NCBI RefSeq assembly: GCF_030296935.1
Contig: NZ_AP028032.1
Coordinates: 3,100,001 to 3,164,000 of the forward strand
Direction: 5' to 3'
Origin: Coprobacter fastidiosus
GTDB taxonomy: Bacteria; Bacteroidota; Bacteroidia; Bacteroidales; Coprobacteraceae
DNA length: 64,000 bases
The stretch's first letter is position 1, and each line of letters starts with the position of its first letter. The notes beneath the pieces were generated by a model. The model made no database searches and was not told the DNA's origin. It saw only the letters and a list, made by a program, of their open reading frames with translations. Shown here piece by piece: positions 63,810 through 64,000 of the stretch. The translations under genes were made by a program, and so were the position numbers.

Positions 63810-64000
63810 TGTAATTGAGAATTTATTTGTGTTAATAATTAAAACTACTGTCAATCTTACAAAAGCGATACAAATTTCGTCAATTTTTTTCAGAATGCAA
63901 AAAGAGCTTTTATCAATTTGACAAAAAATAAAGATAAAATCGATTGCGCATTGTAGTGATATGCGACCGTTTTAATCATGGATATGATGAGATACCATTG

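Noticed and set aside
1-64000. CRISPR array or intact insertion sequence
   Set aside because: No regularly spaced repeats and no transposase gene were found; the repeated intergenic elements are degenerate and scattered.

Overview
The window looks like chromosome from a T9SS-bearing member of the Bacteroidales. The family evidence is a SusC/SusD pair, an Omp85 lipoprotein (TamL type) paired with TamB, proteins ending in type IX secretion (T9SS) sorting domains, PPi-dependent phosphofructokinase, a DUF4491 protein, and promoters of the Bacteroides type (TTTG, 19-21 nt, TAnnTTTG). The DNA is AT-rich by eye. A Coprobacter-like gut organism would fit, but the genus is a guess.

Layout. 1-2.6 kb: minus-strand rplY, pth, an S4 RNA-binding protein and a voltage-gated K+ channel cut by the window edge. 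2.9-6 kb: galE and a T9SS-exported rhamnogalacturonan-acetylesterase-like protein. 6.5-10.6 kb: a TonB-C-domain protein, then a peroxide-defence cluster perR-rbr-katA behind two tandem PerR-type boxes, and two small proteins. 11-17 kb: rpiB, a ModF-like double ATPase, an Omp85 barrel overlapping a phosphoethanolamine transferase, and an NlpC/P60 hydrolase. 17.3-21 kb: pstSCAB phosphate uptake. 21-28 kb: TamL and TamB. 28.2-31.6 kb: a PepSY-like protein, then a small foreign-looking patch (KilA-N protein, methyltransferase, broken mobile-element gene). 31.6-33.2 kb: pectate-lyase-like lipoprotein. 33.7-39.9 kb: branched-chain amino acid operon ilvD-ilvB-ilvN-thioesterase-ilvC behind a leader-peptide attenuator. 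40-42.5 kb: a second TamL-type lipoprotein. 42.6-49.7 kb: tRNA-Arg, a frameshifted small gene, a DUF975 protein, three esterase/hydrolase genes, a phospholipase-D family enzyme, a nucleotidyltransferase-like protein, and tRNA-Lys with an integrase scar. 49.8-62 kb: a GH3 glycosidase, then a polysaccharide-utilisation-type locus (T9SS beta-helix protein, SusC, SusD, GH99/WbsX-like lipoprotein). 62-63.8 kb: pfp.

How it works together. Several genes point to plant or host glycan use: acetylesterase, pectate lyase, SGNH esterases, GH3, and the SusC/D locus. The outer-membrane assembly genes (two TamL, TamB, another Omp85 barrel) serve the same surface. The most striking regulatory feature is the ilv leader, where a 23-codon ORF with 14 Ile/Leu/Val codons precedes two mutually exclusive hairpins. 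A family of degenerate 110-180 bp intergenic elements with shared inverted ends recurs in at least five gaps. No CRISPR array, rRNA gene or intact insertion sequence was seen.
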